From: Perilla frutescens
Lineage: Eukaryota; Streptophyta; Magnoliopsida; Lamiales; Lamiaceae
Reading direction: 5' to 3'
DNA: 64,000 nt
NCBI GenBank assembly: GCA_026008535.1
Contig: BRKX01000004.1
Span: forward strand, 45,653,501 to 45,717,500
Shown here: in pieces, positions 10,144 through 20,401 of the stretch
Numbering within the stretch: position 1 is the first letter of the stretch
Layout of the letters: every line of letters begins with the position of its first letter
Translations under genes and position numbers: made by a program
Notes under the pieces: model-generated
What the model saw: the letters and a program-made list of their open reading frames with translations, nothing else
The model's database searches: none
What the model was told of the DNA's origin: nothing

Positions 10144-12913
10144 TTTCCTCCCCTCTTTTCAGATTCTCGACCTTGAGAATCAAAGATCGGAAATTTCTTG
10201 TTCAAATACTTTTCATCCTCCCAGTTGGTAATATCCTCTGTGTGATTTCCCCACTGTACCAATACTTGGTCGATCTTCTCCCCGCCTCTGCTAATAACCC
10301 GTTGGCCAATGACAGCAGTTGGTGATAGAGGAAGATATCCTTCTTCAGTAGCTTGCGGAAGTTCAGAGAGAGGTAAAGCATCCTTACTCAATTTTTTCTT
10401 TAATAAGAAAATGTGGAAGACCGGGTGAACACGGGAGCCCGCAGGTAGTTCGAGTTTGTAAGCCACCTGATCGATCTTTTCTATCACTTTGTAGGAGCCA
10501 AAATATCTGGAGGAGAGCTTCACACTTCTGCGTAACTGCACTGAGCTCTGGCAGTATGGTTGTAGTTTAAGGTAAACCCAGTCACCCACCTTGTACTCTT
10601 TTTCCACCCTGGATTGGTCTGCATATTATTTCATGTGCTTTTGGGCTGCCTGTAGATTATTTCTAATGTGTTGCATAAGTTCCCTCCTCTGCTGTAGAAC
10701 ATCTTTCACCTCTTCTTGGGTAGAGTCTAGATAAGGACCCATGGTTAGGAAAAGGGGTGCATAACTGTATAGAGCTTGGAATGGGGTGAGTTTTACTGAG
10801 GTGTGGTAATTGGTATTATACCAATACTTAGCCAGGGGCAACCATTTACCCCACTGTTTAGGATAGCTGGAGGTTATACACCTCAAGTAGTTTTCCAAGC
10901 ATCTATTTACCTTTCAGTTTGACCATCTGTTTGAGGATGGTAAGCTGAAGTATAGCTCAATGTGATTCCTAGCCCCTTAAATAGATCCTTCCAGAAGGTG
11001 CTTGTGAAAACCTTATCTCTATCTATAATTATGCTGACTGGAGCCCCATGCAGCCTATAAACCTGATCCAGAAAAACCTTAGCAATAGTCTGGGCAGAAA
11101 ATGGGTGGGCTAAGGCAAGGAAATGGCCATATTTGGTCAGTCTATCTATGACTACCAAAATTGCATTTTTTCCTCCTAATGTAGGCAATCCTTCAATAAA
11201 GTCCATACTTATATGTGTCCAAGCTTGCATGGGAATAGAGAGAGGTTGTAGTAATCCAGGGATTGGGCCATGCGTCGGTTTGTTCACCTGGCACACATCA
11301 CAGCTCCTTACTAAGTGTTCTACTTCAGATTTCATGCTTGGCCAGAAAAATGCCCTTTTTAGTTTGACATAGGTGTCCCGCACTCCAGAATGCCCCCCAT
11401 AAGGTGATCTGTGCATGGTGTGCAACAATTTTTCTTTTAATTCTTGATTGTTCCCTAGAACCACTCTTCTCTTGTATCTTAACAAGTCATCTGTGATAGT
11501 GAAGTTTGGGTGTATAGTTGAGTTGTTCTCCTTTTCTCTAATGATCTTAGAGCAGTAGGGGTCATCTTGATAGTTGTCCACCACCTCCTGCAGCCAGAAA
11601 GGTGTCACTGTTGTTATTGCCAAACATTGTGATTCTGAATTATGCACCTTAGACAAGGCATCAACAGCCCTATTCTCCTTCCCTTTTCTATAGCAGATCT
11701 CGTAGTCTAACCCCAACAACTTTGTTATCCACTTTTGCTGAACTGGAGACATGGCCTTTTGATCCAACAAATGCTTAAGAGATTGTTGGTATGTCCTTAT
11801 GATAAACTTATGCCCCATTAAGTAGTGTTTCCATCTATTAATTTCCATGAGAACAGTTAGGAATTCCCTCTCATAGACTGAGAGGGCCTGATTTCTGGGA
11901 CATCATGTCTTACTCAAGTAGGCTATAGGTCTTTCTCCTTGCATTAGCACAACTCCCACCCCAAAACCACTTGTATCTGTTTCTAGAACAAAAGGTTGTG
12001 AAAAATCAGGTCGGGCTAGGACCGGTGCATTGCACATGGTCTCCTTGAGATTCAAGAAGGCTTGTTCTCCTTCATCACTCGATTTGAACATGTTCTTCTT
12101 AAGTAAAGTAGTAAGGGGTTTACTTAGGACTCCATAACCCTTAATAAATTTTCTATAATATCATGTGAGGCCTAGAAAACCCCTCAATTGTTTCACTGTC
12201 TTAGGAGTTGGCCAATTCTTCATACTCTCAATCTTCTGAAGGTCTGTAGCTACTCCATCCCAAGAAATAATGTGCCACAGGTACTCAATGCTCCCCTGTC
12301 CAAATTGGCATTTAGACCTCTTAGCATACAATGTATTATTCCTGAGCAACATTAGAACCTCCCTCAAGTGTATCTGATGCCCCTTCATGCTTTTACTATA
12401 CACAAGTATATCATCAAAAAACACCAATGCATATTTCCTTAAGAAATTTTTGAATACCTTGTTCATTAAGCTTTGAAAGGTTGTCGGGGCATTGCATAGC
12501 CCAAAAGGCATGAGCAAAAACTCATAGTGCCCACTATAACTTTTGAAAGCTGTCATGTATTAGTGTTCTGGCTTCATTAAAATCTGGAAGTATCCAGACC
12601 TTAAATCAATTTTGGAAAACACCTTAGCTCCATGCAGCTCATCTAGTAACTCATCTATAACTGGAATAAGGTAATCGTGCTTGATAGTAAGCCCATTGAG
12701 ATACCTGTAATCTACACAAAGCCTCTAAGTTGAATCCTTCTTTTTAACCAATAGTACCAGAGATGCAAATGGGCTTTTGCTATCTTGAATAACACCAGAT
12801 GCCAGTAATTCTTTTACAATTCTCTCTATCTCATCCTTATGGTCATGGGAGGACCTGTATGGATGTTGATGCTTAGGTATGCTCCCAGGTTTCAAGGTTA
12901 TTTGATGTTCCAC
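10122..12913 (-). pseudogene. gypsy pol: RT, RNase H, integrase, chromodomain (broken)
   Basis: Reading leftward: the RT N-terminus has KSPFASLVLLVKKKD near 12740; a stop follows, then LMPFGLCNAP and the catalytic VFFDDILVYS around 12410-12510. RNase H begins FVLETDTSGFGVGV near 11980. Integrase shows H..C zinc-binding elements (SCDVCQVNKPTHG near 11290), SMDFIEGLP, and YHPQTDGQTER at 10907. The C-terminal piece carries a chromodomain (VLVQWGNHTEDITNWE near 10220-10270), marking the chromovirus branch, whose chromodomain is thought to guide integration to heterochromatin. Stops lie between the blocks at about 12725, 12557, 12161, 11900, 10907 and 10626. Confidence 0.92.
10144..10162 (-). promoter_or_regulatory. 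gypsy polypurine tract
   Basis: On the minus strand CTGAAAAGAGGGGAGGAAA directly abuts the 3' LTR, the position of the plus-strand primer in reverse transcription. Confidence 0.85.
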
Positions 12914-13067
12914 CCCTCTAGGAGGTGGTAAACCTTTTGGCTCTATAAATATGTCCTCACACTCAGCTAACAGAGGTTTTAGGTCCCATCCAGTCTTAGT
13001 TTCCTATTTGCTTACAGATATGGCATAAATTTCTTTCACACTCTTGATTTGTTTAGTGTGTAGCAAA

Positions 13068-13616
13068 CTATAAGGCCTGGCCTAATATACACTGGCATTC
13101 TGCCCCTGATTCCTCAGCATTAAGCCTCACTTTTTTTCCTTCCCACTTGACTGTCATGGAAATCTTGTCATAGTCCATCTCAATGGGGGTACAAGCCTTT
13201 AACCAATCTCCCTCCAAGATCAAGTCATACCCCTCATTTTGTAGGAGTCTTAGAGAATGATTGAAGACCTGTCCCTGCATTTTCTAACTGAAATGCTCTG
13301 CTATTTGTGAACTTATAAGCCTCTACCCATTAACCACTTTGATAAGTAGTGGAGCAACACTCTTTAAGAGAATGCCCAGCCTAGCAGTAGTAGATTCTTT
13401 GATGAAACTGAGAGTACTACCCGTGTCAATTAAAATATGCAGCTCTTGTCCCTTGCAGCTACCCTTAAATCTCATAGTAGTGATGCTCTCACTTCCAGTC
13501 AAAGCATTGAGAGATAACTGAGTTCCCTCCATAGTGTCAGTAGGTAGCTCTTCAACCTCTTCTGCAGTATACATATCTTGTAAGTGGGCCAGCTCTTCCT
13601 CTTCTGTCATAAGCAT
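13068..13616 (-). pseudogene. gypsy protease region (broken)
   Basis: Contains ILIDTGSTLSFI (aspartic protease active-site DTG) near 13400-13440 and, after a stop, YDLILEGDWLK near 13190-13220. This protease matures Gag-Pol in the particle. A stop near 13320 separates the two blocks. Confidence 0.85.
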
Positions 13617-13643
13617 ATAATTTATCCTGTGCTTACATATGTG

Positions 13644-14804
13644 TCATGGAGTAAATTTCTCATCGCAGTTGTAGCATAACCCTAACTCTCTTCTCTCTGC
13701 CATCTGAGCAGCATTCACCATCTTTCTTTGGGGTTTGACGGGTTCTAGGGCAGGCGCTGCCACCTTAGTTCTTGTACCCTCTTGAGAGGGAACTCTGTTA
13801 AAATCGATCCCTACATTAGCATAGGATCTATTGGCCCCTTTGATCTTCTTAGCAATAGCCTCAATAGTAAGTAGCTGACTTTGTCCGAGCTTAATGGTTT
13901 GTTGCAAACTTGTTAGCTTGAACATGATGATCGCAGATTTCAGCTCTTCACCCAACCCACTAAGGAAGCTTGCCATATAATATCTCTAAGAAAACTCCCA
14001 TGGGTATGACAATTCTATGCAAGCCTTTAACTCCTCAAAACGCTCTACATAATCTTTATAAGCCCCTGTGTGTTTCAACTTATTAAAATCCCTTATAATT
14101 TTAGTCTCTTTAAGGTCGTCAAACCTGGCTGAGACTATTTCCAAAAATTATTGCCAAGTGAGGTCCAATTTTTGGGTACTAAAATTCTGGTACCACTGCG
14201 CAACCTTACCCTCAAATTGCATAGTTGTAAGGACAACTTTCTGTATATCCGGTATGTTAGAAATCATACTGAAATAGCTGTTACATTTGATAATCCAGGC
14301 TCGGGGTAGAGACCCATCAAATCTAGGAAAATCCACTTTAGGCAAGGGATTAAATACATGTACTTCACCTCCTTCCACCACTGTACGCCCCTTAGATCTC
14401 AAATATTCTGCCTCTTAGTCAGATTCTTCCATATAGGCAGATGGGGGTTCCTCTAGTATTGAAGGTGGTTCTACAGGTTCCTTCCCTTTTACAATATTTA
14501 ATATTTGAATCTGCATATCTGCCAAGGATTTAACTATATGATCAAATTTTTCTTACATGTTTGAATTCAGATCGGCCATTTGCTCTTGGATCTTCACCTC
14601 AGTTGCATCCCTTTTCAGAGTCTCAGCTTGGAGAGTGCTGTCAAGGCATTTTTGTGCCTCCATCAGCTCCTTAATGCGTGTTCCATCAGCCATAGCCAAG
14701 GATTGTTGGCTCTGAATACCAATTGTTGTATTCTTTCTTTTTCTAGCTATTTTCTTGTAGTTTTGTAATTTAAAAATGCAATCTTGGAGACTTTCGTGTA
14801 ACAA
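13644..14804 (-). pseudogene. gypsy gag (broken)
   Basis: Reads leftward from about 14804. A helical N-terminal segment is followed by capsid-type sequence (KVDFPRFDGSLPRAW near 14310), a second block with FLSGLGEELKSAI near 13950, and half of a CCHC knuckle (LCYNCDE near 13660) that runs into a stop. Stops separate the pieces at about 14553, 14410, 14148 and 13977. Confidence 0.82.
14708..14721 (-). promoter_or_regulatory. gypsy primer binding site
   Basis: On the minus strand TGGTATTCAGAGCC, two bases from the 5' LTR. It matches the initiator-Met tRNA 3' end complement (TGGTATCAGAGCC) with one inserted T. Confidence 0.85.
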
Positions 14805-15248
14805 AGAAATAGAGGAAGAAATAGAAGAAATGGAAGAGAACTTGGACTAATTTCTCTCTTGTTCTTTCATTCATAGTAGGGTTTCTTATATATATAACAA
14901 AGGTGGGCTTTATAACTAGCCCAGACTAGAAAAAGTAGAGAAACACTACTGGGCTCAATTTAAGCCCATTACAACTCAATATTGAAATACTAAAGTCTAA
15001 TTTTGACTTGATCCACTCCATCCATATCTGCCTTCCAATTGAACGGTCAATCATATTCCATTTTCCCTAAATTCCCAATTCAAGCCAGAAACTTAAAAAT
15101 AGAGTCTTGCTCAATTACCTCCTTTCTCCACCTTCTCTCCGTCACCACCCATGATGGTCACCCCCCAGCAGCCACATTTACCTCAAAATTATCCCCAAGT
15201 TCCATACTTCCACCCTCTGCCATCACTTCTGAGATCAAGTACACAACA
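14724..15248 (-). repeat. 5' LTR of the gypsy element (525 bp)
   Basis: Partner of 9624-10143, followed by the TATAA target duplication. Confidence 0.95.
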
Positions 15249-16680
15249 TATAATTTTATATGAAATGTTTAACCATTATCTTTAATATTAAATCAATGTG
15301 AGAGAAAATAAAGGTAAACAAAGACAACCATCACATATGTATGTATGTGTCCACATTGATTTGATAATGGTAGAAATTTTCCTATAAATTGTATAATCAT
15401 TGCACCAATTTCTAATCCATTTCAAGGAATTCTCATATATTTTGGGGATTCCTAATTTGTGCAATATTGTCATTATCCCACATTAATTTTATATCATAGA
15501 TAATGGTTAAATTTTTTTATATTAAATGTTATTAGATAATTGACTTTTATTGCACAAATTTGTAATATCATTTTTAGGAAACTCCATATTTTTTGGGAAT
15601 TGTCAATACATACACCATATATGTATAGTGAAAGTTTTTTTTTTAAAAAGGGCCAAGCCCGCGGTTTGTCGGTATTTGGGTACACAAATCAGAACTGGAC
15701 CGGTGGAGTCATGGTTACGATTATGGTTTGTAACCATAACCATGCCGAATAGTTTACAAATCATCGGAAATCAGCAAACCGACGGTTACAAACCGCAGGT
15801 CCGGTTTGTTTTGGACGGCTCTATTTGAAATAGCCATGAACCACTACACCGCAATTAAATTTCCAAAAACTTTTAGTAGAAATATTATTTTAAATCAAGT
15901 TTTGACTGACAATTTTACCCATACCATTTTGCTTCAATATATGTATAGATATATTGATAGATAGATTATCATATACATTTATTTATAGTAAAAGGTCGAA
16001 GACATTGAAACATATATAGGTTGAGATTTGGTACAATGGCCAAGTACTATTACAACAGTGTTTAGAATGTGGGCTAGGCGGTTACCTAAGCGCTCGGTGG
16101 CTCCTAGCCATGCTGAAAACCTTGTATACGACCAATTATGCGGTGTCTCCGTCTAAACGGCACTGGATGGTACTAGGCGCCGACTAATCGGCAAATCGCC
16201 ACTCAGGTGCTATTTAAAAATATCTGTTAACTTATTAGTATTTGTATGTTTTATTGCTTAGTTCCTAATTCACTTAACAACATCACTACCAAAAGCCACG
16301 AAAAGTAGGAAAAATACAAAGGGAGAAGATATTAGAGTGGAATACGCGAGAGACTACCCATCCTACTCCATCCCTCCCACCGCCACCGCCGATGACCACT
16401 CTTCAACTGCCCCCCATTTTTGTGCCACTGTCTATAGACATTCACCTATTTTCTTGTATTGTTTATTAGTTAGGTTTAGGGCACAAAATCTAATTAATAA
16501 ATTCACTGTTGAAGCCTGAAAGCTATTACTGAAATCTATTTTCTAGTACTGCGAAGCCATTGCTGTAAATTTCATATTTTTTTATTGTTCATGGTATATG
16601 GCTGGAAAGGGGAAAAGAATGATGAAACTTCACGACTTTCAATGTATTGGTGGCTTGGAGTGTATTGACTATTAATTGAA

Positions 16681-16704
16681 TAATATATATATATATATAT
16701 ATAT
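16681..16704. repeat. (TA)n microsatellite
   Basis: Twelve TA units within the outer hAT element. Confidence 0.9.
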
Positions 16705-17299
16705 TATAATAACATTCTCATTATTAATTTATTGGAGAATATCATGTAAATGTCTGCAAGGATGGAAATATCACTATCGCACCATATATCATAACTTCAA
16801 TTTTACGGATATATCACCGAATATATCGATATCGGAGAAAATTGAAAAAAATGACGGAAACTACATTAAAATCTTGGGAATTTAGCAAGAAAATGTATGA
16901 ACTATTATAACATATTATTATGCACATATTATACTCAAAATTTTGATAGAATTGTATTTTGAAAGAAAGCATATGAATACTACATTATATAAATACTGTC
17001 TGAGACAATACAATTGACAAAATAATACATAATACAATATAAAATGAGAATATATGAGGTTCAAATATAGTAGATAGAATGTCATCTTATTCCAAACAAT
17101 ATTGATACCAACTCATCACATTAGAGTAATTCTGTATATAATTATGCACATGCGCTTGATATATTTCTTGATTTCTTCCAACAGCTTCACCATGGATTTG
17201 ATAATATCCATTGACCCAATTATTTTCTTGATGCACATTTTAACATCCACACACATTTTGAGTAGTCTAATCAAATTGTGAACTCCCACATGTGTAAGA

Positions 17300-17425
17300 A
17301 GCATATAAATCTTGGGACATATCACTATGATCATAGTGATAATATGATCATATGAATCTTGGGACATATCACTATGATCATATGAATCTTGGGACATATC
17401 ACTATGATCATAGTGATATGATCAG
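17300..17425. repeat. short tandem repeats with internal palindromes
   Basis: Three copies of GAATCTTGGGACATATCAC followed by ATGATCATA-type palindromic sequence, unit 30-48 bp. Each unit can form a hairpin through CACTATGATCATAGTG. Confidence 0.85.
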
Positions 17426-17639
17426 TGCCACCCATATTCATAGAATCAAGATTGGCTGGAAGTGATTCAATATTAGTGATTGAACTTTCTTCTTGAGTCA
17501 ATGCACATCTCCTTATGTATTACTTTCCTATTGCACCTATCCCAGAACCTCCAGCTTTACTTCCGTGGTCCATATCTTGTGTTGCATGAGTGAAGTCGGC
17601 CTCACAAATTGAATGTGTATGACTTGAACCATAATCTTA

Positions 17640-18227
17640 TTAATTGTTCCCACCATTTCCACCACCATCATCATCATTTCCACCACTTCCATCATTTCCT
17701 CCATCACTATTTCCCCCATCTTCTGTTGAGTTATCTATTTTTGAATCATAAGAAGTATTAAACACTTCTTGTTGTAATACTTGATTCACATCAATGCCAT
17801 AATCACGAGCCATAGTAGCTATTTTTGGATCTGAATTTCCCTCATTATCATCTAAATGTGCAGGGCGAACCCATTGAAAAAGCAGATTTCCTTCTTCATC
17901 ATTTTCATCAGCTGATATATCTACCAGATCTAGATATTCTTGCTCTGCATCCTTAAAATTTTTAGCTTCCATATCTCGTATCCTTAACTTCATATTATAA
18001 TGGCAAAAGACCAGTTGTTGAAGTTTTGGATATGTAAGTTGATTCATATGCTTTGTGTGAATTAAGGCAAAAGTGCTCCAGTTCCTCTCACATGCAGAAG
18101 ATGATGCATTATGTGATAATATTCGCACAGTCAAATCTCTAACTATAGGTGATGAATAATTATACATAACCCACCACTTAGCTGCTATTATCAAACTCCA
18201 ATAAATATACAATGCATATTTATTCAT
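17640..18227 (-). pseudogene. hAT transposase C-terminal fragment
   Basis: About 195 residues: AAKWWVMYNYSSPIVRDL, then SSACERNWSTFALIHTKH, the classical hAT dimerisation block (hATC) containing the conserved CERNWS. An acidic region follows, ending in a Gly/Asn/Asp-rich tail. The BED finger and catalytic RNase H-like core are absent, so this is a remnant in the minus orientation of the nested element. Confidence 0.88.
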
Positions 18228-18784
18228 TTAAGACATGATCTTAATTTTTTGCAGTGTGAGTATCTTTATAAAATAAAGAATACTGCAACTCAAATAATTA
18301 CGTTGAAGACTTAAAAAAGACCACAAAAATATATAGTATTAAATAAAAATTAAAATATATTATAGAATTATAAAAAAATCACGATATATTGCGATATTTC
18401 ACCGAAACCTGGGAAAAAAGATATTCACCCCCATATCTGTATCGCAATGTCAAAATCCGCGATATATTCGTGATATTTCGTGATATTTCAATCCTTGCAT
18501 GTCTGTGAGATTGTGACTGTGTTTGTGTGGTATAGCCATAGAGAATAATAACTTTAAATGTGTTTTTATGTTTTAACTTTAATTACTTGTTTAAAATGTT
18601 GTGATTTATGCATTTATAAATGAAAATTTTAAAATTGACAGGGTAAATAAATAAAATAAAATTAAAAATTAAAAAATACCTAAGCAAGCTAGGCCTCCCT
18701 CGACCGCTCGACTAGCGCCTAACAAATTCTGCAATCTTGTATTACAAACACATGGATCTCATTGAATCGAGTGCTACGAACACA

Positions 18785-19030
18785 TAAATCTCTGAATTTC
18801 TTATTTGTTTTATTCCCCAAAATTTCAGAATAAAATAAATTGATAAAAAAGTCGATTATAGTGTATTATTTAGCTCGGCTATGGATGACCGAGTTCTATA
18901 ATAAAATCCCTCAATTTCATGTGTTTTTTATTCCCCAAAATGTCAGAATAAAATAAATAGATAAAAATCCAATTAGGATGTATTTGGCTCGGCCATGGGC
19001 TGCTTGGACGGCTGAGTTCTACAACATAGC
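18785..19030 (+). repeat. two-copy tandem duplication, unit ~115-125 bp
   Basis: Both units hold TTTATTCCCCAAAAT, TCAGAATAAAATAAAT, GCTCGGC and GAGTTCTA in the same order (first from about 18785, second from about 18903). They have diverged at many positions. No coding function is apparent. Confidence 0.75.
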
Positions 19031-19226
19031 TATTAACCCTAACTAAGATTAGACAAATAGAACATGAAGTACGTAGAACTTTTAACCACGCGTAATTGTG
19101 CAAATCAAACTTGGAACATTGATATATGTCATATTATTCACAAAATGAAATGAAATTTCATGAGGAAATAACAAAGAGAGATATTAGATTCAAGCAAAAG
19201 GGAGTTATATATCATAAGGGAGCAAC

Positions 19227-19949
19227 TATTTGCACTACTACTTTTACTTTTTGCACCACAAAAGAAATAAATAAAAAATTAAAATAATTGTGAAATTACT
19301 TCAATACCCTTTTGTTACTTATTCATACCATTAAAATGACTCAGTAAACCACAAATTCAACTAAAAAATATATAAATTATTCAAAATTTTCATCAACTTC
19401 TAATGATTTATTAGAAATATTAGATGCTAGTACGATGTATTGATCGAATATAATCTAGTTTAGAACGTGTTGTGAATTTTTTTTGTGGTCCAAATCATTT
19501 TTCAAACAACACTTAGAGAAAAAATAGAGTTCGGGGCATTCGAATGTTAATTTTTGAACATATTAGAGTGATTTGAACTTTAATTTTCGAACATAGTTAG
19601 TTTGGAAAATATTTTTTGAACAAATGAGGATTGTTTAAAAAATCAACTTTGAACACTCTTGCACCGTGAAATTTTCTAAGTATCATTCAAACTTTAGTTT
19701 TTGAACAAATGAGGGTTGTTATAGCTTTAGTTTTCGAACCATCTTTTTTTTTCTAGGTATTGGAGTCATTCAAATTAATATTCTCGAATAAAGTGAACGT
19801 GTTCGAAATTGTGTTTCTGAACATTTTTTTTAAGTAATAAATATTTTTTAGAGTGAAGAGTATCAATGTAAATGTACATGATGCAAAGAGTAAAATATGT
19901 AGTACATTGAATAACCTAAGTGCAAAAAATAAAATCATTAGTGCAAATA
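19227..19949. mobile_element. MITE-like TIR element (~720 bp)
   Basis: The left TATTTGCACTA...TTTTTGCAC is mirrored on the right by GTGCAAAAAA...TAGTGCAAATA: about 32 bp of inverted repeat with a five-base variable middle. The interior is AT-rich with repeated TTGAACAAATGAGG and TTTCGAAC words. No clear target duplication was found, so the superfamily is undetermined. Confidence 0.6.
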
Positions 19950-20067
19950 CAAATTCTCATGAACATGTCCAATTTGAGGTGAATGAGAAGAGACAGATGA
20001 TTATAAGGTGTGAAGTAGATAAAAGATGAAGCAACTGGCAGTCATGACTATGGAAATAGAAAACGTG

Positions 20068-20282
20068 TTTTTTTGTCAAGGGTATTCCGCAGACGATACT
20101 GAGGTGCGTACTGGGTAAATCCCGCTCCTGTGTAATAGCCTACAAACCACACAAGGGAGGTTAACCACACTTGGCAAGCTAGGTGTGATAGACTCACACC
20201 TAGTGGTCTTGGTGGTGGGATTCGAACTTGAGACCTTTGACTTCAAGATAACACCACTCCACCACTAGGCCATACCCAAGAG
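20068..20282 (-). mobile_element. tRNA-derived SINE (copy 1)
   Basis: On the minus strand it starts with a tRNA-like head: A-box TGGCCTAGTGG, B-box AGTTCGAATCC about 50 bp on. It ends in a short A-run (T7 at 20068-20074 on the plus strand). Flanks AAATAGAAAAC (20054-20064) and AACTAGAAAAC (20283-20293) match 10 of 11 and are the target duplication. Head and 3' region resemble the plant Au SINE family. Confidence 0.85.
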
Positions 20283-20401
20283 AACTAGAAAACATTTTTT
20301 AGTTGAATGTGGTTTTGTGAGAAGGTAATACTGTAATACGCTGTCGTTTTAGAAGGACAATGTGCTATCTCACATAAATAGTAGATTGATTCTACTATTA
20401 A

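Larger units (their letters stand above)
9624..15248 (-). mobile_element. Ty3/gypsy chromovirus retrotransposon
   Basis: Two LTRs (TGTTGT...ACAACA) with a 5-bp target duplication TATAA at 9619-9623 and 15249-15253. Read on the minus strand the order is gag, protease, RT, RNase H, integrase and a C-terminal chromodomain. The tRNA-iMet-type primer site (14708-14721) lies inside the right-hand (5') LTR and the polypurine tract (10144-10162) next to the left-hand (3') LTR. LTRs differ at only a few positions and by short indels (520 and 525 bp), but the coding region carries several stops. Confidence 0.96.
8824..15823. mobile_element. putative non-autonomous hAT split by the gypsy insertion
   Basis: Left end TAGAGGTGCCCATGG with CAAACCGAAA-type subterminal sequence; right end CCGGTTTG...GGACGGCTCTA, whose complement starts TAGAGCCGTCC. 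Removing the gypsy element leaves about 1.4 kb of non-coding, AT-rich DNA rich in AACCG/CGGTT motifs near both ends. The 8-bp flanks TGGCAATT and TTTGAAAT do not match, so the pairing of the two ends is tentative. Confidence 0.4.
16757..18497 (-). mobile_element. hAT element nested inside another hAT
   Basis: Ends CAAGGATGGAAATATCAC and GTGATATTTCAATCCTTG form inverted repeats with one mismatch. Flanks AATGTCTG (16749-16756) and CATGTCTG (18498-18505) match at 7 of 8 positions. Subterminal DNA is dense in CGATAT/GATATTTC words on both sides. Length 1741 bp. It carries only the 3' end of a transposase on the minus strand, so it is an internally deleted copy. Confidence 0.9.
16056..18739. mobile_element. 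non-autonomous hAT with perfect 8-bp duplication, hosting another hAT
   Basis: CAGTGTTTAGAATG at the left and GCAATCTTG at the right, flanked by perfect TATTACAA duplications (16048-16055 and 18740-18747). Subterminal GGCGGTTACCTAAGCGC and CCGCTCGACTAGCGCC blocks match the ends of the element at 20402-24342. Removing the inserted element leaves about 0.94 kb with no transposase, so it depended on a relative for movement. Confidence 0.88.

Noticed and set aside
8824..15823. Confident assignment of one hAT element around the gypsy insertion
   Set aside because: The ends look alike (TAGAG...), but the 8-bp flanks do not match, so it is listed only as putative.
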